Source: an uncultured Lactobacillus sp.
Lineage (GTDB): Bacteria; Bacillota; Bacilli; Lactobacillales; Lactobacillaceae
Assembly: GCA_905204935.1 (NCBI GenBank)
Contig: CAJLBJ010000025.1
Coordinates: 1 to 31,647 of the forward strand
Direction: 5' to 3'
DNA: 31,647 nt
A model generated the notes under the pieces. It did not search any database, was not told the origin of the DNA, and saw only the letters and a program-made list of their open reading frames with translations. The position numbers and the translations under genes were made by a program. Of the stretch, positions 22,761 to 31,218 are shown in pieces. Positions within the stretch are counted from its first letter, which is position 1. Every line of letters begins with the position of its first letter.

Positions 22761-25103
22761 ATGATTAAATATAGCAAATTAGCACACGCTTCTATGGCAT
22801 TAATATTGATGGGAAGTTATGCTGCAACGGTTGCTACCACGCCGCATACAATTTTAGCTGCAACCAAAAATGAAGTTAAACATGAGCATGAATTGGTTGA
22901 TTTACAGACTGATAATTTATTACAAAATGGTAATTTTGAAAATGCGGACAATAATTGGAATATAGTTGGCCAAGATTCAGGAGTGATTAAGGATGAAAAA
23001 TCTGGAAGTAATATGGCCGTATTAAATAAAACAACTGATAATCATGCTAATGGACATATTTGGCAAGATGTTACTTTAAAAAAACATACAACTTATGTGC
23101 TGAGTGCAAAAGTCAAGGTTCAAAGTTCTAATCCTAGTGATTATATTACTTTTGATGTGAAAAAAGGCAACGCAAATGTTGCTAATTATTTTAAAGATTT
23201 AAAAGTATGTGCAACCACTGATGGATGGCAAGATGTAAGTCTTGAATTTATGACAGATGATACAACTTTATTTGCAGTTGGGATTGGTCGATGGTTTGAT
23301 CAAGCAACTTCATCACAAAAAAATACAGTGGCTTACATGGATGATGTTAAATTAAAAGAAAAGAGCACTGCTCAAGACGATAATTATAATATTATTTGGG
23401 CTGATGATTTTAATGAACAACAACTCGATACTTCTAAATGGGATTATGAATTAGGAAGTATTCGTGGTGTTGAACAAGAACATTATGTTAACAGTAAAGA
23501 AAATGTCGATGTTTCTGATGGAACCTTGAAATTACGCCTAACCGATAGAGCAAAAGAAGACCAATATACAAATCCGCGTGGTGATCGCAAAGTAATTTAT
23601 AATTCAGGAAGCATCAGAACGCATGGTAAACAAGAATTTCTATATGGTCGAATCGAAATAAGAGCTAAATTGCCTAAGGGTAAAGGTGTATTCCCAGCAT
23701 TTTGGACTTTAGGTTCAGACTTTACGTTAGATGGTAAGATTAATTCACAACAAGGTGCTCCATGGCCTGTTTCTGGAGAAATGGATATTATGGAATTAAT
23801 AGGTCAAGATGGTGATACATCTCAAGGAAACAAGACAGTTTATCAAACGCTACATTATGGGGATGCAGCAGATAAAGATAATGGTAAATATGCAGGTAAC
23901 GGGACCTCTTATGCATTAAGTGATGGCACAAACTTTAATGACGGATATCATATTTTTGGAATCAATTGGAGTAAAGGAAAAGTGGAATGGTATGTCGACA
24001 ACAAAATTGTACGGACTGTCGATTATAGCAATGATCCATTGGCTTTAAAGACGCTTGATCGTCCACAATATGTACAATTGAATTTAGCTGCAGGTGGTAA
24101 TTGGCCAGGAGATGCGGGTACAAACTTAGCAGGTCAAGAATTTGATGTTGATTATATTTATTATGCACAAAATGAACAACAAAAAGCTGATGCGCAACAA
24201 TACTATGCAAATGCCGCTAAAATTACAGGGGCAAAAGATGTAACAATGACTCAAGGAGAAATTCCAGATTTATTAGCAGGAGTTACATCGGATAAAAATA
24301 CCAAATTAGATTTTTCTGTTGATGATGAATATCAATTCCAAAATACCGGTGGAAATACTAATGTTCACTTGGTATGTAGTGGCAAAGATGATGCTGCTAA
24401 ACTAGCAACATTGCCTGCTGGTAAGTATAATTTATATTACAGTGCGGTGAATACAGAAGATAAGACCATACCAGCTACTAGAAAAGCTGTTTTGTTGACG
24501 GTTAAACCACGTTCATTGGCAACTGATTTGGCAGCTAACGGATTAAAGGCAGTAGGTTATGCTAAAGATACGCTAGCAAGCATTGCACTTCCTGATGGTT
24601 GGAGTTGGGATAAGCCAGATACAGTTTTAGTCCAAGGAACACAAAAAGTATCTGCAACCTACAGTAAAAATGGTTTTACAATGCAAGAAAGTATTGATGT
24701 GACAGGGAATGCTTCTGTTTCTAAAGAACAACTTCAAGCGCAAATAGCAGTTGCTCAAAAACTTGTAACACAAACAGATAAATATACTGCTCAATCTTTA
24801 GCAACTTTACAAACAAGTCTTACTAAAGCAAAAGCTGTGTTGGAACAACTTGATCCTACGTACGCACAAATGACACTAGCTTATCAAGATTTAGAAAATG
24901 CCCAAAAGCAATTGGTTCTAAAAGATGTTCAAAAGCCAGCAGAGCCAACGCAAGATAAGCAAGATCAAGTAATTCTTGAAAGTAAAAAAGATGACAAGAA
25001 TTCTAAGCTTCCACAAGCTGGAGAAAATAAGGGAATTATTTTAAGTGCTTTAGGTTTGTTGACAGCAGGAGTTAGTGTAGTAGCTTTATTTAAACGTAAA
25101 TAA
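22761..25103 (+). CDS. Cell-wall-anchored GH16 beta-glucanase (laminarinase-like)
   Basis: This is a secreted endo-beta-glucanase attached to peptidoglycan by sortase, of 780 residues. A signal peptide (about 1-34) precedes a CBM4/9-like sugar-binding domain (about 50-198). The GH16 domain (about 208-466) carries catalytic motif GEMDIMELIG, with E340 as nucleophile, D342 and E345 as acid/base, in the laminarinase spacing ExDxxE. Spacer domains (about 470-650) and a FIVAR-like helical repeat (about 652-718) lead to LPQAG (750-754), a hydrophobic helix and a KRK tail. The sorting motif has Ala instead of Thr. It follows the cellobiose-class PTS genes and probably feeds them. Substrate class, beta-1,3 or mixed-link, is uncertain. 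Confidence 0.93.
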   Translation: MIKYSKLAHASMALILMGSYAATVATTPHTILAATKNEVKHEHELVDLQTDNLLQNGNFENADNNWNIVGQDSGVIKDEKSGSNMAVLNKTTDNHANGHIWQDVTLKKHTTYVLSAKVKVQSSNPSDYITFDVKKGNANVANYFKDLKVCATTDGWQDVSLEFMTDDTTLFAVGIGRWFDQATSSQKNTVAYMDDVKLKEKSTAQDDNYNIIWADDFNEQQLDTSKWDYELGSIRGVEQEHYVNSKENVDVSDGTLKLRLTDRAKEDQYTNPRGDRKVIYNSGSIRTHGKQEFLYGRIEIRAKLPKGKGVFPAFWTLGSDFTLDGKINSQQGAPWPVSGEMDIMELIGQDGDTSQGNKTVYQTLHYGDAADKDNGKYAGNGTSYALSDGTNFNDGYHIFGINWSKGKVEWYVDNKIVRTVDYSNDPLALKTLDRPQYVQLNLAAGGNWPGDAGTNLAGQEFDVDYIYYAQNEQQKADAQQYYANAAKITGAKDVTMTQGEIPDLLAGVTSDKNTKLDFSVDDEYQFQNTGGNTNVHLVCSGKDDAAKLATLPAGKYNLYYSAVNTEDKTIPATRKAVLLTVKPRSLATDLAANGLKAVGYAKDTLASIALPDGWSWDKPDTVLVQGTQKVSATYSKNGFTMQESIDVTGNASVSKEQLQAQIAVAQKLVTQTDKYTAQSLATLQTSLTKAKAVLEQLDPTYAQMTLAYQDLENAQKQLVLKDVQKPAEPTQDKQDQVILESKKDDKNSKLPQAGENKGIILSALGLLTAGVSVVALFKRK

Positions 25104-25113
25104 TTAACTAGAT

Positions 25114-25164
25114 AAAATGCATTGCATAATCTGAATTTGATTATGTAGTGCATTTTGTTTTTTT
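25114..25164 (+). terminator. Terminator after the glucanase gene
   Basis: An 18-bp stem (25114-25131 with 25139-25156, two G-T pairs) has a 7-base loop and is followed by a long T-run. Confidence 0.9.
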
Positions 25165-25194
25165 AAAAGGTTAATTAGAGCCACATTTTAGTCA

Positions 25195-25208
25195 AGTAAG
25201 CGCTTTTT
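25195..25208 (+). promoter_or_regulatory. cre-like site upstream of the esterase gene
   Basis: AGTAAGCGCTTTTT matches the CcpA consensus at 12 of 14 positions. It lies at the -35 position of a TATAAT -10 hexamer. Confidence 0.5.
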
Positions 25209-25226
25209 AAGTTAAGGAGTGTTGCT

Positions 25227-25232
25227 TATAAT
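25227..25232 (+). promoter_or_regulatory. Esterase -10 element
   Basis: A perfect TATAAT lies 40 bases before the esterase start. The -35 is weak and overlaps the cre-like site. This supports the start at 25273 and not an upstream GTG. Confidence 0.45.
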
Positions 25233-25272
25233 ATTGGTATTGAGAAGTGATTTAAAAGCGAAAGGGTTGGTA

Positions 25273-26166
25273 ATGATGACTTACGAAGAAGTATTACAAC
25301 AAATTGAACAAATGCGCACTCAATCTAAAGCAAACGACGATAAGCGCGATGCTGGTTTGCCTTTACAAATTCCAGGAGTAAAGCGCATTGATGATTTGAG
25401 TTACGGTCCAGATCCTAAATGGCATCTATTGGATCTTTATTTGCCAGAAGATATCAATGAAAAAATTCCTGTTATTATCAGTATTCATGGTGGTGGCTGG
25501 TGCTATGGGACTAAAGAAACTTATCAATTTTATGGGATGGGCTTGGCTAAACGAGGTTTTGCGGTGGTTAACTTTAATTACCGCTTAGCACCAGAAGTCA
25601 AGTTTCCTAAAGAATTAGATGACATCAATGCTGTTTTTCATTGGGTCGTTCAAAATGCCACAAATTACAACCTTGATTTAGATAATGTCTTTGTTGTAGG
25701 TGATAGTGCAGGCGGACAAATGGCGCAACAATATGTTACTATCTTAAGCAATCCAGTTTATCGGGCATTATTTGGTTATGAACGCCCTGAATTGACAGTA
25801 AGAGCGACTGCTTTGAATTGTGGTGTTTACTTTATAGATCAATCAGAAAACCAAGCAGGTGTGGGTGAAGCTTATTTCAAACAAGATGATGGTTCGTATC
25901 CGTTAGAAAAACTAGAAGTGGAAAAATATATGAATCAAGATATGCCACCATTGTTTGTGATGACTTCAAGCCATGATTTCTTGCATGATGCAGCCTTTCG
26001 TTTGGATGGATATTTGTTAGCTAAAGGAATTGATCATGAATTACATGTCTATGGAGATGAGAAAAATCCACGTTATCATGTCTTTCACGTTAACCAAAGA
26101 GATGGAATTGCTAGTTTGTGTAATGATGATGAGGTTGCTTTTTTCAAGCGTTATTTAAATAAGTGA
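25273..26166 (+). CDS. Alpha/beta hydrolase, esterase family IV-like
   Basis: This is a predicted cytoplasmic carboxylesterase of 297 residues. It has the oxyanion motif IHGGGW, the nucleophile GDSAGG with S145, and late Asp and His candidates in SSHDFLHD and RYHVFHV. This HGGG pattern is typical of hormone-sensitive-lipase-like and acetyl-esterase enzymes. GAAAGGG precedes the ATG codons at 25273 and 25276. Reading from a GTG at 25219 would include the likely -10 hexamer. With the cre-like site upstream and the glucanase gene before it, removal of acyl groups from imported sugars is possible, but unproven. Confidence 0.85.
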   Translation: MMTYEEVLQQIEQMRTQSKANDDKRDAGLPLQIPGVKRIDDLSYGPDPKWHLLDLYLPEDINEKIPVIISIHGGGWCYGTKETYQFYGMGLAKRGFAVVNFNYRLAPEVKFPKELDDINAVFHWVVQNATNYNLDLDNVFVVGDSAGGQMAQQYVTILSNPVYRALFGYERPELTVRATALNCGVYFIDQSENQAGVGEAYFKQDDGSYPLEKLEVEKYMNQDMPPLFVMTSSHDFLHDAAFRLDGYLLAKGIDHELHVYGDEKNPRYHVFHVNQRDGIASLCNDDEVAFFKRYLNK

Positions 26167-26171
26167 AAATT

Positions 26172-26207
26172 AAAATCCGGATCTTGATAAAAGATGCGGA
26201 TTTTTTA
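26172..26207 (+). terminator. Terminator after the esterase gene
   Basis: AAAATCCGGATCTT (26172-26185) pairs with AAGATGCGGATTTT (26191-26204) with one mismatch and is followed by T residues. Confidence 0.85.
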
Positions 26208-26217
26208 TTGTTCATAA

Positions 26218-26236
26218 CATAACGAACTATATTCGT
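26218..26236. promoter_or_regulatory. PurBox-like dyad upstream of guaD
   Basis: The 13 bases at 26218-26230, with core ACGAAC, match the PurR box pattern AWWWCCGAACWWT at 11 of 13 positions. A partly overlapping inverse copy gives the dyad ACGAA-N5-TTCGT. The site is about 65 bases before the predicted transcription start. Confidence 0.35.
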
Positions 26237-26253
26237 GATTAAACTTTAAATGT

Positions 26254-26282
26254 TTGACTTTTTAAAAAGGATAGGGTATGAT
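26254..26282 (+). promoter_or_regulatory. Promoter of guaD-permease operon
   Basis: The -35 TTGACT (26254-26259) and -10 TATGAT (26277-26282) are separated by 17 bases. The -10 overlaps an in-frame ATG at 26278, which is therefore not the start codon. Confidence 0.7.
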
Positions 26283-26316
26283 ACAAATATCATTTTTACT
26301 GGACGGAGGAGTCTTG

Positions 26317-27675
26317 ATGACGACTAAACAAAAAGTTTTTTGTGGAAATCTGTTGTTTACACCAGAATTTGGCCGACTTGAATTATTAAAGCAAGCCTTA
26401 ATGATTGTTGATGATAACGGAATGATTAGTGCGGTTATTCAACAAGATGATGAAAAATACGAACAAATTAGAACAGAAGCTAAGCAAGCGGGGATTTTAC
26501 AAGAATTTTTAGCTGAGCAATATTTGCTACCGGGTTTTGTGGATTTACACATTCACGCATCACAATGGCCACAAGCTGGGATAGCTTTAGATGATCCTTT
26601 AAACGTTTGGTTAGATGAGTGTACTTTCCCACTAGAAAGTAAATATCAAGATTTAGATTTTGCACGAGAAGTCTATAATGATTTAGTTGAGCAACTCTTA
26701 GCACGGGCAACAACAACAGCAGTGTATTTTGCCACCCAACATCTTGAAGCAAGCTATGAATTAGCTAAGATTAGTGCACAAAAAGGACAACGTGCATTTG
26801 TTGGTAAAGTTGTTATGGATAATCCAAAGCAAACCCCAGATTTTTATCGCGATAAAGATTCGCAAAGTGCAATAGCCGATACGAAAGAATTTATACGCAG
26901 AGTCAAACAATTAGGAAAAGATGTTAAACAAGGAGTCTATCCAGTAATTACTCCACGTTTTGTACCAAGTTGTACGGATGAAACGCTAGCTGCTTTGGGC
27001 AAATTAGCACAAGAAACTGATGCATATGTGCAAACCCATTGTAGTGAAGGTCAATGGGAACATGATTATGTCTTAGAACGCTTTGGTAAAAGAGATACCG
27101 AAGTCTTGGCTGACTTTGGTTTGTTGAAACGCAAGTCAATCATGGATCATTGTAATTTTGTTAATGAAGCCGATGGAGAGTTATTTGCCAAGAAACAAGC
27201 CGCGATTGCACATTGCCCGATTTCTAATGCATATTTTGCTAATGGGGTTTTGCAAGCCAAGCGTTTACATAAACAAGGTGTAAAAGTTGGCTTGGGAACG
27301 GATATTTCAGGTGGATTTTCACCAAGTTTATATGACAATATTAAGCAATGCGTGATGAGCTCACGGATGTTAGAAGATGGGGTCGATGTTGATTTGCCAG
27401 CACAACAACGAGGAAAAAAGGACAGTCGTTTATCTGTATTAGAAGCTTTTTATTTAGCGACTAAGGGTGGCGGACAAGCTGTATGTTTACCATTAGGAAG
27501 CTTTGAAGCAGGTCAAATCTGTGATTTCCAAGTTTTAGATCCTACGGTGGCAGCCAATAAATTACCGGGATTAAACATTTTTAAACGTCCTGTTGATATT
27601 TTGGCTAAATTATTATATTTAAGTACACCAGCAAATATTAAAGAAGTCTGGGTACAAGGGCAAAGAGTAAAATAG
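26317..27675 (+). CDS. guaD: Guanine deaminase
   Basis: This zinc amidohydrolase converts guanine to xanthine and ammonia. The 452-residue protein has the metal motif HIHASQWPQAG, followed by THCSE, MDHCNFV, AHCPISNAYFANG and the late Asp in GLGTDISGG. A GGAGGAG ribosome binding site precedes the ATG at 26317. A purine permease gene starts 9 bases after the stop, so uptake and deamination are linked. The pathway gives xanthine for salvage. Length and motif order match GuaD. Confidence 0.93.
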   Translation: MTTKQKVFCGNLLFTPEFGRLELLKQALMIVDDNGMISAVIQQDDEKYEQIRTEAKQAGILQEFLAEQYLLPGFVDLHIHASQWPQAGIALDDPLNVWLDECTFPLESKYQDLDFAREVYNDLVEQLLARATTTAVYFATQHLEASYELAKISAQKGQRAFVGKVVMDNPKQTPDFYRDKDSQSAIADTKEFIRRVKQLGKDVKQGVYPVITPRFVPSCTDETLAALGKLAQETDAYVQTHCSEGQWEHDYVLERFGKRDTEVLADFGLLKRKSIMDHCNFVNEADGELFAKKQAAIAHCPISNAYFANGVLQAKRLHKQGVKVGLGTDISGGFSPSLYDNIKQCVMSSRMLEDGVDVDLPAQQRGKKDSRLSVLEAFYLATKGGGQAVCLPLGSFEAGQICDFQVLDPTVAANKLPGLNIFKRPVDILAKLLYLSTPANIKEVWVQGQRVK

Positions 27676-27684
27676 AGGTGGATT

Positions 27685-29007
27685 ATGCAAGCAACTAAAA
27701 ACAATAAAGTTAGTTTATCGATTGGTGTTAATGAAGATATTTCATGGCAAAAATCTTTGATGTTAGGTTTACAACATGTTTTAGCGATGGATGTTTATGT
27801 GCCACCATTTTTAATAGCTGTAGCGGTTGGAATGACAGGTCATGCCTCGACAGCCTTGATTCAGTCAACCTTTTTAGGAGCTGGGATAGCTTCATTGATT
27901 CAGGTTTTATTCTTCTTAAAATTACCTGTGTGTCAGGGACCATCATTTGTTCCAGTAGGAGCTATGGCAGGAATTATCGTGGCTAATGGTGGACGCTTGG
28001 ATGCGGCAATGGGTGCTTCGCTTGTTGGGGCACTTGCGGTTACTTTGCTTGGGATGAGCGGACTTTATCGTTATATTGTTAAAAATTTTGTGCCACCATT
28101 AGTAAGTGGAACAATTATCGTGATTGTTGGTTTAACTTTATTGCCAACGGCTTTTACGAGCAATATCTTTGTTGCTAATAAAGCATTATCGATGCAACAA
28201 AATGTATTATTAGCGGTAGTGACGGCGACAGTCATGATTTTATGTTCGATGTTGGGTGTTTATTTTAATAACAATGGCAAATTATTTAGAATTAGTTCTG
28301 TGATTATTGCATTATTTGTAGGTTCGGTGATAGCTTACTTAATGGGTGGTTTAGATTTAAGCACTGTGAGTCAAACTTCTTTTTTGAGCTTACCTAACTT
28401 TGCGTTTATCAATTATGGTTTGAGCTTTAATTTTTCTGCGATTATCACGATGTTGGTGATTTATTTAGTGTTGTTAGCCGAAACAACAGGAACATGGTAT
28501 GCAGTAAGTGCTGTTATTGAAGAGCCGCTAGATGAAAAGCAAGTCAATCAAGGTGTGATTGGTGAAGGCTTGGGTTGTTTGGTAGCTTCGTTGATCGGAG
28601 CAACACCTTTGACGGGATATTCGACCAATGCCGGGGTCATTTCAATTACTGGTGTTGCAAGTCGTAAAGTCTTTGTTGGGGCTTCATTTGTCTTTATTGG
28701 TTTAGCATTTCTAGGAAAACTTTCGGCCTTGATTAATGCGATTCCAATGGCAGTTATTGGTGGTGTCTTTGCTGTAGTTTGTGTTGTTATCATGTTAAGT
28801 GGCTTTAGAGTAATCAAAAATGAACCGCTAACTGAACGCCAAGTTTATATTATTGGCGTACCATTGATTTTTGCGGTTGGTTTGTTATTTATGCCGGCTG
28901 CTTTGACCAAAAACGCACCAGAATTAATTCAATATCTATTAGCTTCACCGATTGCCGTGAGTGCTATTGTAGCGATTGTGATGAATAAATTGTTACCTGA
29001 AAAATAA
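27685..29007 (+). CDS. NCS2-family purine permease
   Basis: This cation-coupled uptake protein for a purine such as xanthine or guanine has 440 residues and about 12-14 hydrophobic helices. Family features are GLQHVLAM near the N-terminus, CQGPSFVPVGAMAGI, the AETTGTWYAVS motif and GATPLTGYSTNAGVI. AGAGGTGGA overlaps the guaD stop and supplies the ribosome binding site. Context with guanine deaminase favours guanine or xanthine over uracil, but specificity cannot be read. Confidence 0.9.
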   Translation: MQATKNNKVSLSIGVNEDISWQKSLMLGLQHVLAMDVYVPPFLIAVAVGMTGHASTALIQSTFLGAGIASLIQVLFFLKLPVCQGPSFVPVGAMAGIIVANGGRLDAAMGASLVGALAVTLLGMSGLYRYIVKNFVPPLVSGTIIVIVGLTLLPTAFTSNIFVANKALSMQQNVLLAVVTATVMILCSMLGVYFNNNGKLFRISSVIIALFVGSVIAYLMGGLDLSTVSQTSFLSLPNFAFINYGLSFNFSAIITMLVIYLVLLAETTGTWYAVSAVIEEPLDEKQVNQGVIGEGLGCLVASLIGATPLTGYSTNAGVISITGVASRKVFVGASFVFIGLAFLGKLSALINAIPMAVIGGVFAVVCVVIMLSGFRVIKNEPLTERQVYIIGVPLIFAVGLLFMPAALTKNAPELIQYLLASPIAVSAIVAIVMNKLLPEK

Positions 29008-29008
29008 A

Positions 29009-29053
29009 AAAATGATACTGAGTTTTCTTTTGAAAATTCGGTATCATTTTTTA
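29009..29053. terminator. Bidirectional terminator
   Basis: A 19-bp stem (29009-29027 with 29032-29050, two G-T pairs) with a TTTT loop is flanked by A-runs and T-runs. It ends the guaD operon and overlaps the stop codon of the converging minus-strand gene. Confidence 0.88.
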
Positions 29054-29545
29054 GTAAGTAAGATAATTAATTGTACATAAGGGATGACAACTGGCCAAGA
29101 AAAATTGCTGTTGTTCACGCCAATCAAGATGTTTATCTTTAAGCCAAGTCACACAAAAATTATAATTTAGCTGACTGAAATGAGTATCTAATAAGACTCC
29201 TAGGCCGTGCTTCATATAAAAGCTTTGCTCTAAACCAAAAGTTGCTAGTTCATGTTGTCTAGTGGAAGTAATCATTAATTTAGCAGTAATGTCATAGTTT
29301 TCATCTAGTTCATAGATGCTGCGTCTTAAAAAACGAGCATCTTGTTCGATATCATCAATCAATGTTTTTTGCGTATCAGCATTCAAGGTACAATAAAGGA
29401 ATGTAGGTTTAGTATATGTGATTTGAGGTAAGGTGATTAAAAAAGTTTCGCAATTAAAATGGCTAATAATTTTTTTGGCAGTAAAAGGATATTCTTTTGA
29501 ACCAACTAACACTTTGATGGCGCCCCAAGGTGTTTGCAAACTCAT
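29051..29545 (-). CDS. Conserved-looking protein of unknown function
   Basis: This 164-residue protein has no signal peptide or membrane helix. A strong GAAAGGAGG ribosome binding site precedes the ATG, so it is very likely expressed. A possible promoter has TTGTCG (29594-29599) and TACAAT (29570-29575) at 18-bp spacing. The sequence is rich in aromatic and Cys/His residues towards the end, with WREQQQFFLASCHPLC near the C-terminus. No family or active-site motif is recognised. It stands alone between a purine operon and a permease gene. Confidence 0.75.
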   Translation of the reverse strand: MSLQTPWGAIKVLVGSKEYPFTAKKIISHFNCETFLITLPQITYTKPTFLYCTLNADTQKTLIDDIEQDARFLRRSIYELDENYDITAKLMITSTRQHELATFGLEQSFYMKHGLGVLLDTHFSQLNYNFCVTWLKDKHLDWREQQQFFLASCHPLCTINYLTY

Positions 29546-29724
29546 TTTTTACCTCCTTTCCTTAGTATTATTGTAAGGCTAAAAAAGGCTCAACGACAAG
29601 AGTTTTAAAATAAAGTTAATATTATAGAATATAAATTGTTTTGGTGCGGGTAATAATGATGATAAAATATTAAATTAGGCTATGTTAAAAATATAATTAT
29701 AGCTTTAGTTAGAGGAGACATATT

Positions 29725-31146
29725 ATGAAACAAAAAATATGGACAAGTAGTTTAATTTTATGTTTAATATTAAGCCATCTTGTTACATTTGGAACTTTAA
29801 AACAAAGTAATTTTGCTTTGCTAGCAACGTTTGTCGTTACATTATTGTTATGGATTACGGTAGATATTGCCTGGCCTAGTCTACTTTGTTTATTATCGTT
29901 GGCGCTTATTCCTGAACTAGGTATGAAAAAGATTTTGGCGCTTTCTTTGGGTAATGAAACCCTAGCATTTTTATTATTTACTTTTATGTGTACTTATGCC
30001 TTGGCAAAAACTTCATTTGTTAGAAGAACAGCGATCTTTTTTGTGACTTCTTCTTGGGCTAAAAAAGGCCCTTGGCGAATGAGTATTTTATTTTTCTTGG
30101 CTGTTTTAAGTACAGGATTATTTATTGCACCGACTGTTCTTTTCTTTATTTTTTATCCTATTTTACAAGAAATTTATACATTAATAGGCTTGAAAAAAGG
30201 AGACAGTTTTGCATCAATGCTATTGATGGGGGTGATTATTTGCGTTAATCTATCAGCCGGAATGACACCAATCGCACATGTTTTTCCAGTCTTGGCAACC
30301 AGTGCTTATGCAACATTAACTGGTACTACAATAGATTATGGAAAATATATGTTATTTGGTATTCCTACAGGGATAGTTTTATTTATCGGAATGCTAGTGA
30401 TTTTTAGATTTATTTGGCGTCCACAAACGCCAACTTTTTTAGGCTTAAATAAGACTGATTTTACAGTTATAAAAAAGCCAAGACAAGTTGAAAATGCAAT
30501 TGTAAGTATTTTTGCTTTAGTAGTATTCTTGTGGGTGGCTCCAAGTTTACTTGGAGGCATTTGGCCTTTTTTTAATACGAGTTTAGCTAAATTAGGAACG
30601 GCTTTTCCGCCATTATTAGGCTTGATTTTATTGGCACTTATCAAGTTTGAAAACAAAGCATTACTTGATTTAAATGAAGCATTTGTTAAAGGAGTCTCAT
30701 GGCCTAGTGTAATTATGTGTAGTGCGACGCTAGCTTTAGGAAGTTGTTTGACAGATCCTAATTTAGGATTTATTGCACCTTTGACAGCAACGCTAAAACC
30801 TGTATTAGCAAGTGTAGGTGTTGCAGGTATGCTGTTGTTATTTATAATGTGGGCGACAATTGAGTCTAATATTTCTTCACATATTGTTACTTCACAAGTT
30901 GTAGCATCAGTTGCAGTTCCACTAGCATTAAGTGGTGGTGCAAATGCGTTGGCTTTGACAAGTGTAATAGGGTTAGGTGCGTCAATTGGCTGTGCAACAC
31001 CGCCTTCGATGCCGTTTGTGGCAGTCGCGTGTTCTTCTGGATGGCTGACAACTAAAACGACTCTAAAAGCAGGAATAGGTTTTAGTTGTGTGGCGATTAT
31101 CATCTTGTATACTATCGGTTATCCCTTGGCTAACTTAATCATGTAG
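29725..31146 (+). CDS. SLC13/DASS-like permease
   Basis: This predicted anion or dicarboxylate transporter has 473 residues and about 11-12 hydrophobic helices. Two motifs resemble the paired substrate and ion sites of the SLC13 family: NLSAGMTPIAHVFP in the first half and ESNISSHIVTSQ in the second. GAGGAGA precedes the ATG. A TATAAT is found at 29692-29697 but lacks a good -35. It could import an organic acid or, since some relatives do so, sulfate. The substrate is undetermined. Confidence 0.75.
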   Translation: MKQKIWTSSLILCLILSHLVTFGTLKQSNFALLATFVVTLLLWITVDIAWPSLLCLLSLALIPELGMKKILALSLGNETLAFLLFTFMCTYALAKTSFVRRTAIFFVTSSWAKKGPWRMSILFFLAVLSTGLFIAPTVLFFIFYPILQEIYTLIGLKKGDSFASMLLMGVIICVNLSAGMTPIAHVFPVLATSAYATLTGTTIDYGKYMLFGIPTGIVLFIGMLVIFRFIWRPQTPTFLGLNKTDFTVIKKPRQVENAIVSIFALVVFLWVAPSLLGGIWPFFNTSLAKLGTAFPPLLGLILLALIKFENKALLDLNEAFVKGVSWPSVIMCSATLALGSCLTDPNLGFIAPLTATLKPVLASVGVAGMLLLFIMWATIESNISSHIVTSQVVASVAVPLALSGGANALALTSVIGLGASIGCATPPSMPFVAVACSSGWLTTKTTLKAGIGFSCVAIIILYTIGYPLANLIM

Positions 31147-31180
31147 CTTAGGCAAATAAATGTCTTAGCCTAAAGATTGT

Positions 31181-31189
31181 TGCTATAAT
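31181..31189 (+). promoter_or_regulatory. Extended -10 promoter of the HesB-like gene
   Basis: TGC is followed directly by TATAAT (31184-31189). No clear -35 is seen, but the extended -10 is complete. Confidence 0.5.
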
Positions 31190-31218
31190 TAAGGTAAGGA
31201 ACATAAGGAGGTAACTTT

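Noticed and set aside
25214..25221. AAGGAG followed by GTG as translation start of the esterase
   Set aside because: The following codons include a perfect TATAAT hexamer, and the family begins near the ATG at 25273, which has its own GAAAGGG.
26205..26316. Purine riboswitch before guaD
   Set aside because: The promoter leaves a leader of only about 28 bases, too short for the aptamer, and its conserved loops are not seen.
30336..31103. A 255-residue open frame on the minus strand inside the SLC13-like permease gene
   Set aside because: It is fully antisense to a gene with a good ribosome binding site and clear membrane protein features. Its composition is what the reverse frame of a hydrophobic gene gives.
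31148..31173. TTAGGC/GCCTAA hairpin as terminator of the permease gene
   Set aside because: The stem is only 6 bp and no T-run follows. An extended -10 of the next gene starts 8 bases later.
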